A DNA stretch of 39,765 nt from Mycobacterium sp. (GTDB taxonomy: Bacteria; Actinomycetota; Actinomycetes; Mycobacteriales; Mycobacteriaceae). Under the pieces are notes generated by a model that was not told the origin of the DNA, searched no databases, and saw only the letters and a program-made list of their open reading frames with translations. Position numbers and translations under genes: made by a program. Of this stretch, positions 1 through 9,064 are shown one piece after another. The stretch is from positions 1 to 39,765 of the forward strand of contig JAQSXQ010000002.1 in NCBI GenBank assembly GCA_029256565.1, written 5' to 3'. Numbering within the stretch: the first letter of the stretch is position 1; every line of letters starts with the position of its first letter.

Positions 1-270
1 CGCCGAGGACTCCACCCGCGTCAAACCCTCAGGCGTTGCGAACGTCGTGTCCCATGGCGTGCGCTCAGCCACAACCTCCACCTCGACGCCACACCGCACC
101 GCCGTCTGTGCAGCATCGCCAGCAAGGAGAGCGCTCGTCGCGCACACCTCCTCGACCGCGTCGCCGGCTCCGCTCGAGGGTGAGGCGACCGCACCGCCCG
201 CACCCAATGTGACGACCGAAGCTCCGGCGATGACACACAGGAGGTTTGTGCGCCGCCTTTTGCGGCCCAT
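1..270 (-). CDS. N-terminal fragment of a secreted protein, paralogous to the N-terminus of the 972-aa DNRLRE/LamG protein (runs off window start)
   Basis: Manual minus-strand translation from ATG at 268..270: MGRKRRRTNLLCVIAGASVVTLGAGGAVASPSSGAGDAVEEVCATSALLAGDAAQTAVRCGVEVEVVAERTPWDTTFATPEGLTRVESSA. It is open to base 1 and parallels DAAASVQDAAVMAVSCGQDVEVVAERTEWETTYATAEGNTRLDVSS of the upstream gene. Absent from the ORF track because it is truncated. Confidence 0.8.
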   Translation of the reverse strand, partial: MGRKRRRTNLLCVIAGASVVTLGAGGAVASPSSGAGDAVEEVCATSALLAGDAAQTAVRCGVEVEVVAERTPWDTTFATPEGLTRVESSA

Positions 271-3188
271 CAGGCGTCCGTCTCGGGGCCGACGGTCTTC
301 GAGCAGTTCTGCCGGATCTCCTCCACGCTCACGACGCGCTTGTAGACCCGGAGATGGTCGACCGAACCGGCCCAGCGATCCACCGCTGTGCCGTTCGAGT
401 ACGCCCGCCCAACCTCGAGTGCCCCGCCCGCACTCCACGTCGCAGTAAAGGGGATCTGCGCCGCCGCCTGCGGAACGCCCCCCGCCAGGCACACGTAGAG
501 CGTGATCGTGTCAGCCTGCGCATCATGAACACCTGTCAGGTGCACCCACTCGTTCGCCTCGACAGGGACCGCAGACATCACAGGGTTCGACCACCCCGGA
601 CTGGGGGCGTCCATCCCATACGTCCAGAACGCCCAGCAGCTTCCGTCCCCCGTCGGGCACGTCGCACCCTTCTTGTGCCCCAGTCCGAATGCCGTCGTGA
701 ACTGGCCGCCCTGACTCACCGCGGCTGCGGCGCCCCCCGTTGCCGAGGGATCGAGCCTGACGAACGCCATCACCGAGTAGCTTTCGTTTGTCGCGACCAC
801 AGGACCAGCCGTCCGCGCACGATCATCCGCGGAGTCGAACAGCAGGGCCGAGTCTCTGGGGTCGAGATCGGCCAGCGGCCCCGCCGTCCAGCCGACAGTG
901 CCGGACAAGCTCAGCGGGTTCCCACCCTCCAAGTCCGCCGCCGACGTACCGGCGCCCTCGTCCAACGGCCACAGACCGTTCGACGGCGTCTTGGTCACCG
1001 TGAACCGGTAGTGCTCCACGTCGCTCACGTTCCCAGCGCGGTCCACGGACTGTACCCATAGGGAGTGGGACCCGGTCCGCGTCGGCGTGAACGCCACCAC
1101 CGCACCTGCACCCGCGTTGATCGTCTTGTCCAGGCTGTCGGTATCGAAGGAGTACTTGTACGAGGTCACGTCGGAGATGCCGCCGGTCTCAAAGGCGAAC
1201 TTGCCGGCCAGACCGACACCCCCGTGCACCTCGTCCTTGACGTAGACCGCGGGCTGCCCCGCCACCGGCTTCACCACAGGGAGCTTGGCGGGCCGCGTCG
1301 TATCGACCGTGAACTCACAACCATTCGCATTCGCCGGGCCCGAGCGACCCTCGTTGTCCGTGAAGGAGGCCCACCACCGGTACCTCGTCCCGTCGACGAG
1401 CTTGCCCGACGGCACGGCGGCACCGAGCGTGGTCCCAGACGACGCGTAGGCGGTGCTGGTCGACCACACCAGCGCGGAATCCGCATACTTGCGGATCTCG
1501 AAGTTCGCTCGAACGGTCTGCCCCGGGTCCGGATCGGACACCTTCGCCCGTAGCGTCGGCGTGGCAGAGCGAATGAAGGGGTGATCGGCCCCAGCCTTGC
1601 AGACCGTGTCCGGGTTGACTGTCTCCAGACCCGTCGGCGCGGCCGGTGCCCGGTTGTAGGTGACCGACAGCGTCGCGTTTGCGCCGTACCGCTTCCAACT
1701 CAGCGGCATCGAGTTCTCGACCGCGGCCTTGAGCCCGATCGTGGCTGTGGAGTAGTTACCGTCTGCGGTGCCCTTGAGCTGGCGTGTCACGTCGAACTCG
1801 ACCATGCGAGAGGGGTGGTTCGGGCACGTGGATCGGTGTGCGTACTCGCGGTAGTCGAGCTGGTTCGCCCACGTCGCGCCGTAGTTGTTCCAGGTCGTGC
1901 TTGCGCTGATTCCTGTCACCCAGTGCGCCTGCACGCCATAGGGCGTACATCCGAACGAGTGCGCGCCATATGCCGAGAACGTCGCTGAGATCACGTCGGA
2001 CCCTGCCATTGAACCGATGGTCGACAAGCCGTTGTACTCGAAGATCAGGCGGTGCACGTCGTTCCACTTTGAGCATGCGGAATCCGTGCCCGGGTCGCAC
2101 AGCCCCAACCCTGCGTTGCCGGACCAGTTGTACCCCGCAACGATGCTCGGGTTACCCGAGCGGACCAGTGTGCGCTCGTGCAGGCCGCCACTGATGCTCG
2201 GGTCGATGAACACCGGCCACTGTGTTTGCGGGTCATCGATCAGCTCCGCGTCGGGAACGATCGTCACCGTGTCCTGCTCGACGCGGGCAGGCATCGCGGC
2301 TACCTCATCGCCGACCAAGGGCCCTGCCACTCGATCGGCGACCGCCTCACTCGCGCTGGCGGCCTCATCAGCGAGTGCGGAAGCTCCGAACCGAGAAACG
2401 ACCTCGGCGGGCGCATCATCGATGGTCGGCGTGGTGGAGTCCCACATCAACGGCGTGGGCGAGGAGAACACACGTTCTCCCGAGTCGTCGACTGCCTCGA
2501 AGCCGCCACCGGATTGTTCCACCGCCAGGCCCGTGCTCGTTGTCACCGGGAAAGACAGCTCCGCCAGGACGGGGTTCGCTGCAGCTTCTGGTGACTCCAC
2601 GCGCAGCACCTCGGAGAAGCCAGTGCCGTCTTCGTGCACAGACACCACAAGGTCTACTCCTTCAAGGACCTGCGGATAGGTGATCCGTGAGCCGTCCACC
2701 ACGGGTGCGGTCAGGTCGAACGGGACGTCAAACGTCAGCTCGTGGTCATCCTTGACGATTCGAGCCAACGGTTGGCCGCCCGAGCCGTCGGAGAACGCCA
2801 TCTCGAACGCCGGCGCGGCCACACGCAGTTCACTACCGCCGGCGACGACGGACGTGTCGATCGGCTCCCACACTCCGTTCACCGCGGTACGGACCGCCGT
2901 CGAAGAGACATCGAGCCGGGTATTCCCCTCCGCCGTCGCGTAGGTCGTCTCCCACTCGGTGCGTTCCGCGACGACCTCGACGTCCTGGCCGCAAGAGACC
3001 GCCATCACCGCCGCGTCCTGGACGCTCGCCGCAGCGTCAGCGCACACCGGCGGTTCGGTGGCTTCGGCAGGTTCGTCTGCAGCCACCGGGGCGCCGCCTG
3101 TCATCGCCGAGGCGACGAGGGCGAAGGATGCCGCTGCCGCGACGCGACGAACAACGTGGTGGTGGGCAGGCGAACGACGAGCAGCCAT
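270..3188 (-). CDS. Secreted DNRLRE-type protein with C-terminal LamG/concanavalin-like domain
   Basis: 972 aa; signal-peptide-like N-terminus; DNRLRE-like beta region (FIDPSISGG...RLIFEYNGL...YNRAPAAPTGL); fibronectin-like segment; C-terminal LamG-like domain (WPLDEGAGTSAADLEGGNPLSLSG...WVHLTGVHDAQADTITLYV...VGRAYSNG). Confidence 0.8.
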   Translation of the reverse strand: MAARRSPAHHHVVRRVAAAASFALVASAMTGGAPVAADEPAEATEPPVCADAAASVQDAAVMAVSCGQDVEVVAERTEWETTYATAEGNTRLDVSSTAVRTAVNGVWEPIDTSVVAGGSELRVAAPAFEMAFSDGSGGQPLARIVKDDHELTFDVPFDLTAPVVDGSRITYPQVLEGVDLVVSVHEDGTGFSEVLRVESPEAAANPVLAELSFPVTTSTGLAVEQSGGGFEAVDDSGERVFSSPTPLMWDSTTPTIDDAPAEVVSRFGASALADEAASASEAVADRVAGPLVGDEVAAMPARVEQDTVTIVPDAELIDDPQTQWPVFIDPSISGGLHERTLVRSGNPSIVAGYNWSGNAGLGLCDPGTDSACSKWNDVHRLIFEYNGLSTIGSMAGSDVISATFSAYGAHSFGCTPYGVQAHWVTGISASTTWNNYGATWANQLDYREYAHRSTCPNHPSRMVEFDVTRQLKGTADGNYSTATIGLKAAVENSMPLSWKRYGANATLSVTYNRAPAAPTGLETVNPDTVCKAGADHPFIRSATPTLRAKVSDPDPGQTVRANFEIRKYADSALVWSTSTAYASSGTTLGAAVPSGKLVDGTRYRWWASFTDNEGRSGPANANGCEFTVDTTRPAKLPVVKPVAGQPAVYVKDEVHGGVGLAGKFAFETGGISDVTSYKYSFDTDSLDKTINAGAGAVVAFTPTRTGSHSLWVQSVDRAGNVSDVEHYRFTVTKTPSNGLWPLDEGAGTSAADLEGGNPLSLSGTVGWTAGPLADLDPRDSALLFDSADDRARTAGPVVATNESYSVMAFVRLDPSATGGAAAAVSQGGQFTTAFGLGHKKGATCPTGDGSCWAFWTYGMDAPSPGWSNPVMSAVPVEANEWVHLTGVHDAQADTITLYVCLAGGVPQAAAQIPFTATWSAGGALEVGRAYSNGTAVDRWAGSVDHLRVYKRVVSVEEIRQNCSKTVGPETDA

Positions 3189-3382
3189 AGGCCACCGCTC
3201 CTACTAGCCAGGGCGCCCGACAGCAGTGACGAGCGACAGTCCGAAGCCGAACACCCCCTGTGGGCTCGACCCCAGCGCTGTCTCATAAACCCCACAGCCA
3301 GCGGTGGTGTGTGAAAGGTAACGGGAACACCGCAGTTCTGCAAGAGTCGTCCCACATTCCCGATTGGTGATTCGAAGAGGGC

Positions 3383-4204
3383 CTACCGCACGTCAGGGAA
3401 CATACCTTCCGGGGGTGCCGTGTACGGCAGCGGTCCGCCGGGAATGTTGCGGTCGTGCACACCGTCGACGGGACCGAAGGGCCCGTTCTGGGGGTCGAGC
3501 AGGACGGCCATGTGGTGGTCGGCGTGGTCGCGCCACCACACGCTCATGCCGGTGGCGGGGTCTTGACGCAGGTTTTCCCAGGCGCGCCAGAGCGCTTCGA
3601 GGCGGATCACTGCCTCGTCGTACTTCCACCACTCGGCGGCCCAGACGCGGTGTTCGCCGCGGCCGGCGATGTGGCGCCGGTAGACGTTGCGCAGGTACTC
3701 CCGCACGAACTCGTCGACCGACCCGTAGTAGAGCGACGCCGCACCGTCCTCGTCGCTCGCGTGCTCGACGGCGGGCCGCGCCTGGTCGATGGCGACGGCG
3801 AGGTCCTGGTCGGCGTGATGGACGACGGCGGCCGCGTCCTTGAGCTCACGCTCCCGGGCGCTGACCCCGGCGGTACGCCGGGCGAGGACTCGGCGTGCCT
3901 TCTCCACGTCCTCGGCCGCCGCGACGCGCTGCCACGTCGCCTTGGTCTCGTCGTCCTCGTAGTCGGTGACCTTGGCCTCCGCGACGCGTAGGACGCCCTC
4001 GGCGTCCGCGAGGGCGTCGCGTGCGTCGTCGAGCTGGGCCGTCGCGCGAGCGTGCGCCGTCAGCGCGCCCTCGAGCGTGGCGCGCGCCTCGACGACCTCG
4101 GGCGGCTCGACGGCCGCCCGGCCACCGGAGGCCGGCGCGTCGTCGACGTCGACGGGCTGGGCCTCGATCGCCGGCTCGTAGTCGTCCTCGCCCCAGTCGC
4201 TCAC
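3383..4204 (-). CDS. DUF4913 domain protein
   Basis: Real start taken as GTG 4204..4202 (VSDWGEDDYEPAIEAQ...), giving a GTGA overlap with the upstream gene stop. C-terminus YGSVDEFVREYLRNVYRRHI...WWKYDEAVIRLEALWRAWENLR...WWRDHADHHMAVLLDPQNGPF is DUF4913-like. The longer 862-aa ORF reading is an out-of-frame extension. Confidence 0.8.
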   Translation of the reverse strand: MSDWGEDDYEPAIEAQPVDVDDAPASGGRAAVEPPEVVEARATLEGALTAHARATAQLDDARDALADAEGVLRVAEAKVTDYEDDETKATWQRVAAAEDVEKARRVLARRTAGVSARERELKDAAAVVHHADQDLAVAIDQARPAVEHASDEDGAASLYYGSVDEFVREYLRNVYRRHIAGRGEHRVWAAEWWKYDEAVIRLEALWRAWENLRQDPATGMSVWWRDHADHHMAVLLDPQNGPFGPVDGVHDRNIPGGPLPYTAPPEGMFPDVR

Positions 4205-6033
4205 GGTGCCTCCTGGTGCGGTGCGGCGGCCGCGACGGTCGCCATCTCGTCGTGGGCTTCGCGCAGGGTGCGCCCCGCCTGCGGGTCGTTCTCGGCGATC
4301 GACGCCTCGACGGCCTCGCGGTGCGGGCCGGCCATCCACGGGACCGTCCGGATGAGCGTCGGGCGGGCCCCGGAGGCCAGGACGACGGCGCGGCCCTTGG
4401 GCAGCGCCGCGAGGTCGGCCACGTCCATGATGCGTTCGCGGTGCAGCTGCTGGGAGACCGTGCGCTGCCCGCGCCCCGTCGACGTCGAGGACGAGAGCCG
4501 GTCGTAGTCCCCGATCATGCGCGAGAGGTCCTCGAGGAAGTTCGCTTCGCTCACTCCCCCGCCGTAGACCTTGACGTTGGACGCGCTCCACAGCTTCTTC
4601 ATGCCCGACTCGCCCCAGACCTCCACGCCCTGGGACCAGCTCTGCAGCACGGTGTCCAGGACGATCCCGCGCGAGCCGTAGTGCGAGTAGAGGTTCGGCA
4701 GCTCGCGCCAGCGGCACACGTTCGCGGCCTCGTCGAGCACGCCGACGAGCGGGGTCGCCAGCCGCCCGCCCGCGGACTGCGCCGCCAGCTCCTCGGCCGC
4801 CTCCACGACGGCGACGGTGAGCGCGGTGACGAGCGGGCCAGCCGTGCCGCGCCCTTCCTTGGACAGCGAGTACAGGGTGCCGGGCTTCGTCGGCGCCGAC
4901 TCCCCCGCCGCGGAAGGCAGTCCGGCGCGCACGAACTCCGCCGGGCTGAACTGGGGCCGGGTGTCGACGGGGCCCTGCGGGGTGATCCAGGCCGCGACCT
5001 GCCGGTTGGTGAGGCAGGACGCCATCTGCTGCGCCGTGCCGTACACGCCGCCGCGCTGCTTCTCGGGTGCGGCGATGACGCCGGCGACCTGGTCGGCGGT
5101 CAGCGTGTAGCCGCGGGAGGTGAGGATCGTGACGGGGGCCTGGTTGGTGGGGCGTGTGAGCCAGGTGTAGACGTCGGTGATCGGCCGGGCGTCGAGTGCC
5201 GCGGCGAGCAGGAGACCGGCCAGGAGGTCCTGGCCGGCGGGGTCGAAGTAGGCGTCCGTGCGGGCGCCGGGGTCGCGCGAGCCGGACGCGAAGTGCTCGG
5301 CCAGCTTGGCCGCGCGCACCTCGTCGGTGACGTAGCTCAGCGGGTTCCACCACCAGGTGGGCTCCTCGCCGGCGATGCCCTGCGGGTCGAACACCCACAC
5401 CGGCCCGACGGCCGCGCGCGGGCCGCGGGTCTGGTCGACGACGTCGCGCTTGTTCGACGTCGACAGGACCGAGCCGGGTGCGTCCAGAATTTCCGGGACG
5501 ACCATCGATGTCGTCTTGCCGGTGCGGGGCCCGGCGATCGTCATGCGCATGTCCTCCCACGAGCTGAGCAGGCGCTGCCCCGTGGACACCGTGACCCCGA
5601 TCGGCAGACCGGGTGCGGCCTGTACCCCGAGGCGCTGCGCGGTGCGGCTGACGTGCTTGCGCGAGAGCCCTTCGACGTCGCGGCCGCGACCCATGTACGC
5701 GGCCGCGCGGTCGACGCGGGTACGGCGGGCGCTCCGGCGCGCGAGCGCGACGCCCACCAGCGTGCCCAGCGCGAGGACGATCAGGGCCAGGCCGGCCAGC
5801 ACCCACCAACCGGGTGCACCCGGCCAGGCGAGGTCGCCCCCGAACAGCCCAAACGTCACGGTGAACGGGTCGGTCGGCACCACGACGCCGGTGCCGGCGA
5901 GCTTGTGGCCCAGGTGCATCGCGGCGTATATCGATCCGACGCCGAGCACGACGACGACGATCCCGACCCACAGCAGCACGACCTCGCCGGACAGGCCGCC
6001 GGGGTCGCGACGGCGGTTGTTCGGCACGCTCAT
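4201..6033 (-). CDS. TraG/TraD/VirD4-family type IV coupling protein
   Basis: From ATG 6033 (MSVPNNRRRDPGGL...), two N-terminal TM segments, Walker A MTIAGPRTGKTTSMVVPEIL, Walker B-like VGVLDEAANV. TGATG overlap with upstream gene. Start in the 706-aa ORF is over-extended. Confidence 0.9.
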   Translation of the reverse strand: MSVPNNRRRDPGGLSGEVVLLWVGIVVVVLGVGSIYAAMHLGHKLAGTGVVVPTDPFTVTFGLFGGDLAWPGAPGWWVLAGLALIVLALGTLVGVALARRSARRTRVDRAAAYMGRGRDVEGLSRKHVSRTAQRLGVQAAPGLPIGVTVSTGQRLLSSWEDMRMTIAGPRTGKTTSMVVPEILDAPGSVLSTSNKRDVVDQTRGPRAAVGPVWVFDPQGIAGEEPTWWWNPLSYVTDEVRAAKLAEHFASGSRDPGARTDAYFDPAGQDLLAGLLLAAALDARPITDVYTWLTRPTNQAPVTILTSRGYTLTADQVAGVIAAPEKQRGGVYGTAQQMASCLTNRQVAAWITPQGPVDTRPQFSPAEFVRAGLPSAAGESAPTKPGTLYSLSKEGRGTAGPLVTALTVAVVEAAEELAAQSAGGRLATPLVGVLDEAANVCRWRELPNLYSHYGSRGIVLDTVLQSWSQGVEVWGESGMKKLWSASNVKVYGGGVSEANFLEDLSRMIGDYDRLSSSTSTGRGQRTVSQQLHRERIMDVADLAALPKGRAVVLASGARPTLIRTVPWMAGPHREAVEASIAENDPQAGRTLREAHDEMATVAAAAPHQEAP

Positions 6034-7559
6034 CACGCCGCCCCCTCGTCCAGCAGACCCGTGCGCGAGCGGTCCGCCCAGCGCACCGCGCTCATGTGCA
6101 GCGACTTCTCGGACTCGGTGAGCACCAGGTCGATCGGAATCCCTGGGCGGCCACCGACCTTGACGAGAAACTTGCCGCGCCCAGGGGGCGGCGTCTCGCG
6201 CCCTTCCTTCGGGTCCCATGCGGGCGGGTCCTGCCAGCCGGCGAGCAGCTCCTGCTCCCCGCGCGAGAGCGCGACGACGGACGTCAGCAGCGGCATCTCG
6301 CTCAGCGGCAGGCCGCCGCACACGACCAGGCCGGACCGCTCGATGAAGCCCATGGCCTTCTGCCGGTCCTCCTCGAGCGGGAGGGAACGCAGGTCCTTGA
6401 GCGTGTGCGTGATCATCGCAAGACCCACCCCGACCGTGCGGTTGAGGCGGGTGAGGTAGTCGACGCGGTCCACGAGCCCCGGCCCGGCCTTGAGGGCCTG
6501 GTGCAGCTCGTCGAGGATCACGAAATAGTGCCGGCGGTTCTCCAGGCCCACGTCGGCAAGGGTCTGGGCGATGTTGACCACGGCGAAGCCCGCGGACCAG
6601 GAGGCGAGCAGCGCGACCGCGCGCAGGTCGCCGTCGGACTGAGGGATCGCGGAGACGTCGTAGACCACGGCGCGATCGCGGCGCATGGGGTGCGTGGTCG
6701 GCTTGGCGAACACGTCACCGAACTTTCCGCCCGGGCTCAGCGCCACGAGCGAGGCTTCCAGCTCCTCGGTGACCTCCTGGTAGCGCTGGTCGGTGCCGCG
6801 GTCCAGCGCCGCCTCACGCAGCTCGGGCGGCGCCGAGCGGATCACGCGCAGCAGGTCCGGGATCAGCGGGACGCCGTCGTGGTGCTCGTCGAGCCAGGCG
6901 ATACCGCGCGCGAGGATCGTCTCCTCGCGCGCGGTCGGGGCGCTCTTGCGCAGCACCGTGATGAGCGCGACCAGCATGTTCAGCCGCAGGCCCTGGGCAT
7001 CGGCCAGGACCTCGCCCGCGGCCTGGCGGTACCCGGCGGCGCGCAGCCGGCGCGCGGCATCGGGAGCCTCGCCCGGGTCCAGGACGTTCAGCGACCCGCG
7101 GTTTCGCCCCAGCGGGATCACCTGGCCGCCCAGCTTCTCGACCATGCGGACGTAGTCCGGGCGGGTGTCCCCCAGCACCAGAGGGATGACGCCCTGCCCG
7201 GACAGGCCGACGGCCATGCGCATGACCGCGGACGTCTTGCCGAGCCCGGGCCGGCCGAGGAAGAACACCGAGGGGTTGCCGATGAGGTTGGCGCGTTGGT
7301 ACCAGCTGATCGGGTCGCAGCACAGCGTGGCGCCGGTGAGGATGTGTCGGCCGAACGGCACCCCCACCATGGGGGTGCCGGCACCGATCGCGAACGGCCA
7401 CATGCCGCACACCTGCACGGTGGTGCCGCGCCACTCGTCGGCCTGCTGGACGTAGCCCGCCTGGCCGCGGCCGCGACCCAGCCACCCGCGCATCGGCGGG
7501 CGCTGGGGACGCAGTTCGCGCTGCCCCCGTGCCTTCTTCGCGCGTGCTCGGGTGCTCAC
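6033..7559 (-). CDS. VirB4/TraC-like conjugation ATPase
   Basis: 508 aa from GTG 7559; Walker A FLGRPGLGKTSAVMRMAVGL, Walker B YFVILDELHQAL; GTGA overlap with upstream gene. Confidence 0.85.
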   Translation of the reverse strand: MSTRARAKKARGQRELRPQRPPMRGWLGRGRGQAGYVQQADEWRGTTVQVCGMWPFAIGAGTPMVGVPFGRHILTGATLCCDPISWYQRANLIGNPSVFFLGRPGLGKTSAVMRMAVGLSGQGVIPLVLGDTRPDYVRMVEKLGGQVIPLGRNRGSLNVLDPGEAPDAARRLRAAGYRQAAGEVLADAQGLRLNMLVALITVLRKSAPTAREETILARGIAWLDEHHDGVPLIPDLLRVIRSAPPELREAALDRGTDQRYQEVTEELEASLVALSPGGKFGDVFAKPTTHPMRRDRAVVYDVSAIPQSDGDLRAVALLASWSAGFAVVNIAQTLADVGLENRRHYFVILDELHQALKAGPGLVDRVDYLTRLNRTVGVGLAMITHTLKDLRSLPLEEDRQKAMGFIERSGLVVCGGLPLSEMPLLTSVVALSRGEQELLAGWQDPPAWDPKEGRETPPPGRGKFLVKVGGRPGIPIDLVLTESEKSLHMSAVRWADRSRTGLLDEGAA

Positions 7560-9064
7560 AGCTTCTCCCTCAGCTCGGCCGGGACCTTGATGTGCTTCGC
7601 CAGCACCAGGCCCAGCGGAAGGGCCGCGGCGAACGCGGAGTCCTGCGACCCGTACACGGGCCGCAGCCGCAGCCGCGCCGTCGCGGCGAGGTTGTCGATC
7701 GCGGCCCTCGCGTCGGCCTCGCGGCTGGTGTCGGTCACCGTGGCGGTGACAAGCATCCCGAACTGCACCAGGCCAGCACCGCTGGCCTCTTCCTGCGCCG
7801 TCGCGGCCGCCGCCCGTACCGCGAGCGTCTCGCGGGCAGCGGGCTTGCTGGTCGAGGTGACCCGGAACTCCGCGGCCCGCAGGTCGGACTCGACGATCGC
7901 CGCGGCGCGCGCCGCGTCGATCGGCCGGTACAGCAACGTCACCCGCTTACGCGCAATCTCGCGGTGCGGAGCCAGCAACCGGGCCAGCACGCCCGACTGG
8001 ACGTTGCCGCGCGGGGCCGACGTCATCGCCCACGTGCACGAGTACGCCGAGTCGTGGCGGTACCCGCCCCAGGACGCTTCGGCAGCCGACGGGCCGACGT
8101 CGGGCCAGGACAGCTCGACGGGATCGCCCACCGCGTGCGCCTCGTCGATGAGCGCAGCGGCCGCGGGGTCGTAGGCGACACGGATCGCCTCGCACAAGTC
8201 CTGCGCGGACAGCGGGTGCGCCGCGCCCGCACCGGTCGCCTGCAGGCCGGCGGTGAGGCTGGGCAGGCGCGCGGCGAGCTCGCGGCCCATCTCCTCAGGC
8301 CCCCGCTTCTTGCCACCCACCCGGTTCGCCGCGGTGAACGTGATCGCGACGTACGCCTTCACCGTCGAGGACCCGGCCGGGTAGCGGTCCACGACCTCGA
8401 GAAGCATCTGCCGAGCAAACTCTGGTGCTCCGTCGTCCAGGTTCGTCTCGACCTCCCGACGAAGACGCGACCCGGAGTCGGGCGCAGTCTCGATCGTGAC
8501 CGAGGCTGCCTCCACGCCCGGCTCGTCACCGAGGTTCGCCAGCCAGTGGCCCCAGTCGGCCACCCAGACGTCGATCTGGTCGGAGTCGACGAGCGCGGCG
8601 CCGTCAGGCTCGGTGCCGATGACCACGGAGTACGACCCGGTCGCCGGCGTGTAGAGCAGCGCGAACGGGCGACCGTAGGAGTCGGTGTGCTCGCTCAATC
8701 GGGTGGGGGCGGCCAGGCCCGGGAGCTGGTACGTGCCCCACAGCGCGCGGCCCAGGGGCCCTGAGCGGTACACGTGCGTGCCGCGCGAGCGCGCAGACCA
8801 CCACGCTGCGCGAGCACCGCCGCGGCTGATGACGTTCTTGCCGTGCGCGTCCTTCGTCAGCACGGCCAGCATCACGGCCCCGAGCACACCGGCGAGGAGC
8901 ACGGCCTCGAGCAGCCCGGCGACCATCACGGTGATGACCACCGCGATGAGCCCCGCCAGGAGCATCCCCGTACCCACCGACCCGAGCCCGAGGATCCCGG
9001 GCGACGTCGGACGTCGCCAGTTCCCGTAGGTCCGAGGACCCCTGTTCACCTCAACGGCTGCCAT
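7556..9064 (-). CDS. SCO6880-family conjugation-associated membrane protein
   Basis: 502 aa from ATG 9064 (MAAVEVNRGPRTYGNWRRPTSPGILGLGSVGTGMLLAGLIAVVITVMVAG): N-terminal arginine-rich region, TM pair, then soluble domain. Recalled resemblance to SCO6880-type proteins located next to VirB4-like ATPases. Confidence 0.75.
   Translation of the reverse strand: MAAVEVNRGPRTYGNWRRPTSPGILGLGSVGTGMLLAGLIAVVITVMVAGLLEAVLLAGVLGAVMLAVLTKDAHGKNVISRGGARAAWWSARSRGTHVYRSGPLGRALWGTYQLPGLAAPTRLSEHTDSYGRPFALLYTPATGSYSVVIGTEPDGAALVDSDQIDVWVADWGHWLANLGDEPGVEAASVTIETAPDSGSRLRREVETNLDDGAPEFARQMLLEVVDRYPAGSSTVKAYVAITFTAANRVGGKKRGPEEMGRELAARLPSLTAGLQATGAGAAHPLSAQDLCEAIRVAYDPAAAALIDEAHAVGDPVELSWPDVGPSAAEASWGGYRHDSAYSCTWAMTSAPRGNVQSGVLARLLAPHREIARKRVTLLYRPIDAARAAAIVESDLRAAEFRVTSTSKPAARETLAVRAAAATAQEEASGAGLVQFGMLVTATVTDTSREADARAAIDNLAATARLRLRPVYGSQDSAFAAALPLGLVLAKHIKVPAELREKL

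Noticed and set aside
7356-7380. Palindrome CGGCACCCCCA-CCA-TGGGGGTGCCG
   Set aside because: Lies inside the VirB4-like coding sequence and encodes GTPMVGVP; a chance symmetric codon run is more likely than a regulatory site.
4021-8174. Very long plus-strand ORFs (812 aa and 692 aa) over the conjugation genes
   Set aside because: Antisense to well-supported VirD4/VirB4-like genes; arginine/proline-rich high-GC artefacts.
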